DNA from: an uncultured Prevotella sp.
Lineage (GTDB): Bacteria; Bacteroidota; Bacteroidia; Bacteroidales; Bacteroidaceae
NCBI GenBank assembly: GCA_937889855.1
Contig: CALBYK010000201.1
Span: forward strand, 1 to 6,007
Length of the DNA stretch: 6,007 nucleotides
Direction of reading: 5' to 3'
The notes below the pieces were generated by a model. It saw only the letters and a program-made list of their open reading frames with translations, was not told the DNA's origin and did no database searches. This document shows positions 5,336-6,007 of the stretch, one piece after another. The first letter of the stretch is position 1. Each line of letters opens with the position of its first letter. Both the position numbers and the translations under genes were made by a program.

Positions 5336-6007
5336 ATGAATAAATATCATTCGCTCATCTACAGATTGGCCCTCGCATCCGTTAGCGTATATGGCATAGC
5401 CACAACTCAGGCATACGCAGCTCAACCGACAGACTACACCAAATATGTAAACCCGTTCATAGGCAACGCCGACAACGGGCACACGTTTCCGGGGGCATGC
5501 CTGCCATTTGGAATGATTCAGACAAGTCCGGTGACTGGCGGTGTAGGATGGCGCTATTGCTCGGAGTATGTTTACAACGACTCTATTATATGGGGATTCA
5601 CACAGGACCACCTCAACGGTACCGGCTGCATGGACCTGGGAGACATCCTTGTGATGCCTGCCACCGGCAGGCGCACACGCCAATGGGACGGCTACCGTTC
5701 GCGCTACGCAAAAGGCCAGGAGATTGCCACACCAGGCTACTACTCTGTATACCTCACCGACGCCAAGGCAAAGGCTGAGCTGACGGCAACGCCGCACGTC
5801 GCATTCCACCGCTACACCTTCGACTCGGCCGACTCGACGAGCGTGCTCATCGACCTTCAGCACGGACCGTCATGGAACGACAAGCAATACCACTCTCAGG
5901 TGAATCTCTGCGAGACACATTGGGAAGACGCGCAGACTCTCGTGGGACACGTACAGAACACGGTATGGGTGAAACAGGACTATTTCTTCGTCGTCAAGTT
6001 CAACCGC
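5336..6007 (+). CDS. Secreted GH92 family alpha-mannosidase, N-terminal part (cut at right edge)
   Basis: GH92 enzymes are calcium-dependent exo-acting alpha-mannosidases, often alpha-1,2-specific, that trim mannose from N-glycans or yeast mannan, usually in the periplasm or at the cell surface. This 224-codon fragment covers the signal peptide and much of the N-terminal beta-sandwich domain; the family is usually 700-800 residues. The signal peptide has a hydrophobic core at about 8-22 and a likely signal peptidase I site after AYA (26-28). No lipobox cysteine is present, so a periplasmic or secreted soluble protein is inferred. Family motifs are YVNPFIG (37-43), GHTFPGACLPFGMIQTSP (48-65), GFTQDHLNGTGC (87-98) followed by DLGD (100-103), and ATPGYYSVYL (131-140). 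The catalytic domain lies outside the window, so linkage specificity cannot be judged. The ATG at 5336 is chosen because the signal peptide starts there and no in-frame ATG lies close upstream. No SusC/SusD gene is in view. Confidence 0.93.
   Translation, partial: MNKYHSLIYRLALASVSVYGIATTQAYAAQPTDYTKYVNPFIGNADNGHTFPGACLPFGMIQTSPVTGGVGWRYCSEYVYNDSIIWGFTQDHLNGTGCMDLGDILVMPATGRRTRQWDGYRSRYAKGQEIATPGYYSVYLTDAKAKAELTATPHVAFHRYTFDSADSTSVLIDLQHGPSWNDKQYHSQVNLCETHWEDAQTLVGHVQNTVWVKQDYFFVVKFNR

Noticed and set aside
5327..5863. A 178-codon open frame on the minus strand over the GH92 start.
   Set aside because: The plus-strand frame has a signal peptide and several GH92 motifs. The antisense frame has no recognisable domain and would run across the GH92 promoter leader.

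Overview
The window reads as a piece of a Bacteroidota (Bacteroidales-type) chromosome. Three things point there. The intergenic DNA carries exact matches to the Bacteroidota -7 promoter box TAnnTTTG. The gene starts have no clear Shine-Dalgarno sequence but sit behind A/T-rich leaders. The right end begins a secreted GH92 alpha-mannosidase, a family that is abundant in these glycan-degrading bacteria. Genus cannot be fixed from this sequence alone.

Layout, left to right. Positions 1-1055 (minus strand) hold the first 351 codons of ffh, the GTPase of the signal recognition particle; the end of the gene lies beyond the left edge. Positions 1056-1338 are an AT-rich gap with a probable ffh promoter, a GC-rich leader that may fold, and some inverted repeats. 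Positions 1339-4966 (minus strand) hold a compact two-gene operon, recJ then recQ, whose reading frames overlap by 8 bp. Positions 4967-5335 are a 369-bp divergent regulatory region. Positions 5336-6007 (plus strand) hold the first 224 codons of a signal-peptide-bearing GH92 glycoside hydrolase, cut by the right edge.

How the genes work together. RecQ (3'-to-5' DNA helicase) and RecJ (5'-to-3' single-strand exonuclease) are the classic unwinding and resecting partners of RecF-type recombination and stalled-fork processing. Their overlap suggests coupled, balanced synthesis. The RecQ is a variant: about 170 extra residues lie between the helicase core and the zinc-binding cluster, and no HRDC domain is visible. 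Ffh and GH92 are functionally separate neighbours, although GH92 is itself an exported protein.

I see no mobile element, CRISPR array, tRNA or rRNA, and no convincing new multigene system. The best leads are the RecQ domain arrangement and the repeat-rich control region in front of GH92: a palindrome inside the promoter spacer, a duplicated -7 box, an 11-bp inverted repeat and a short 11-bp tandem array.
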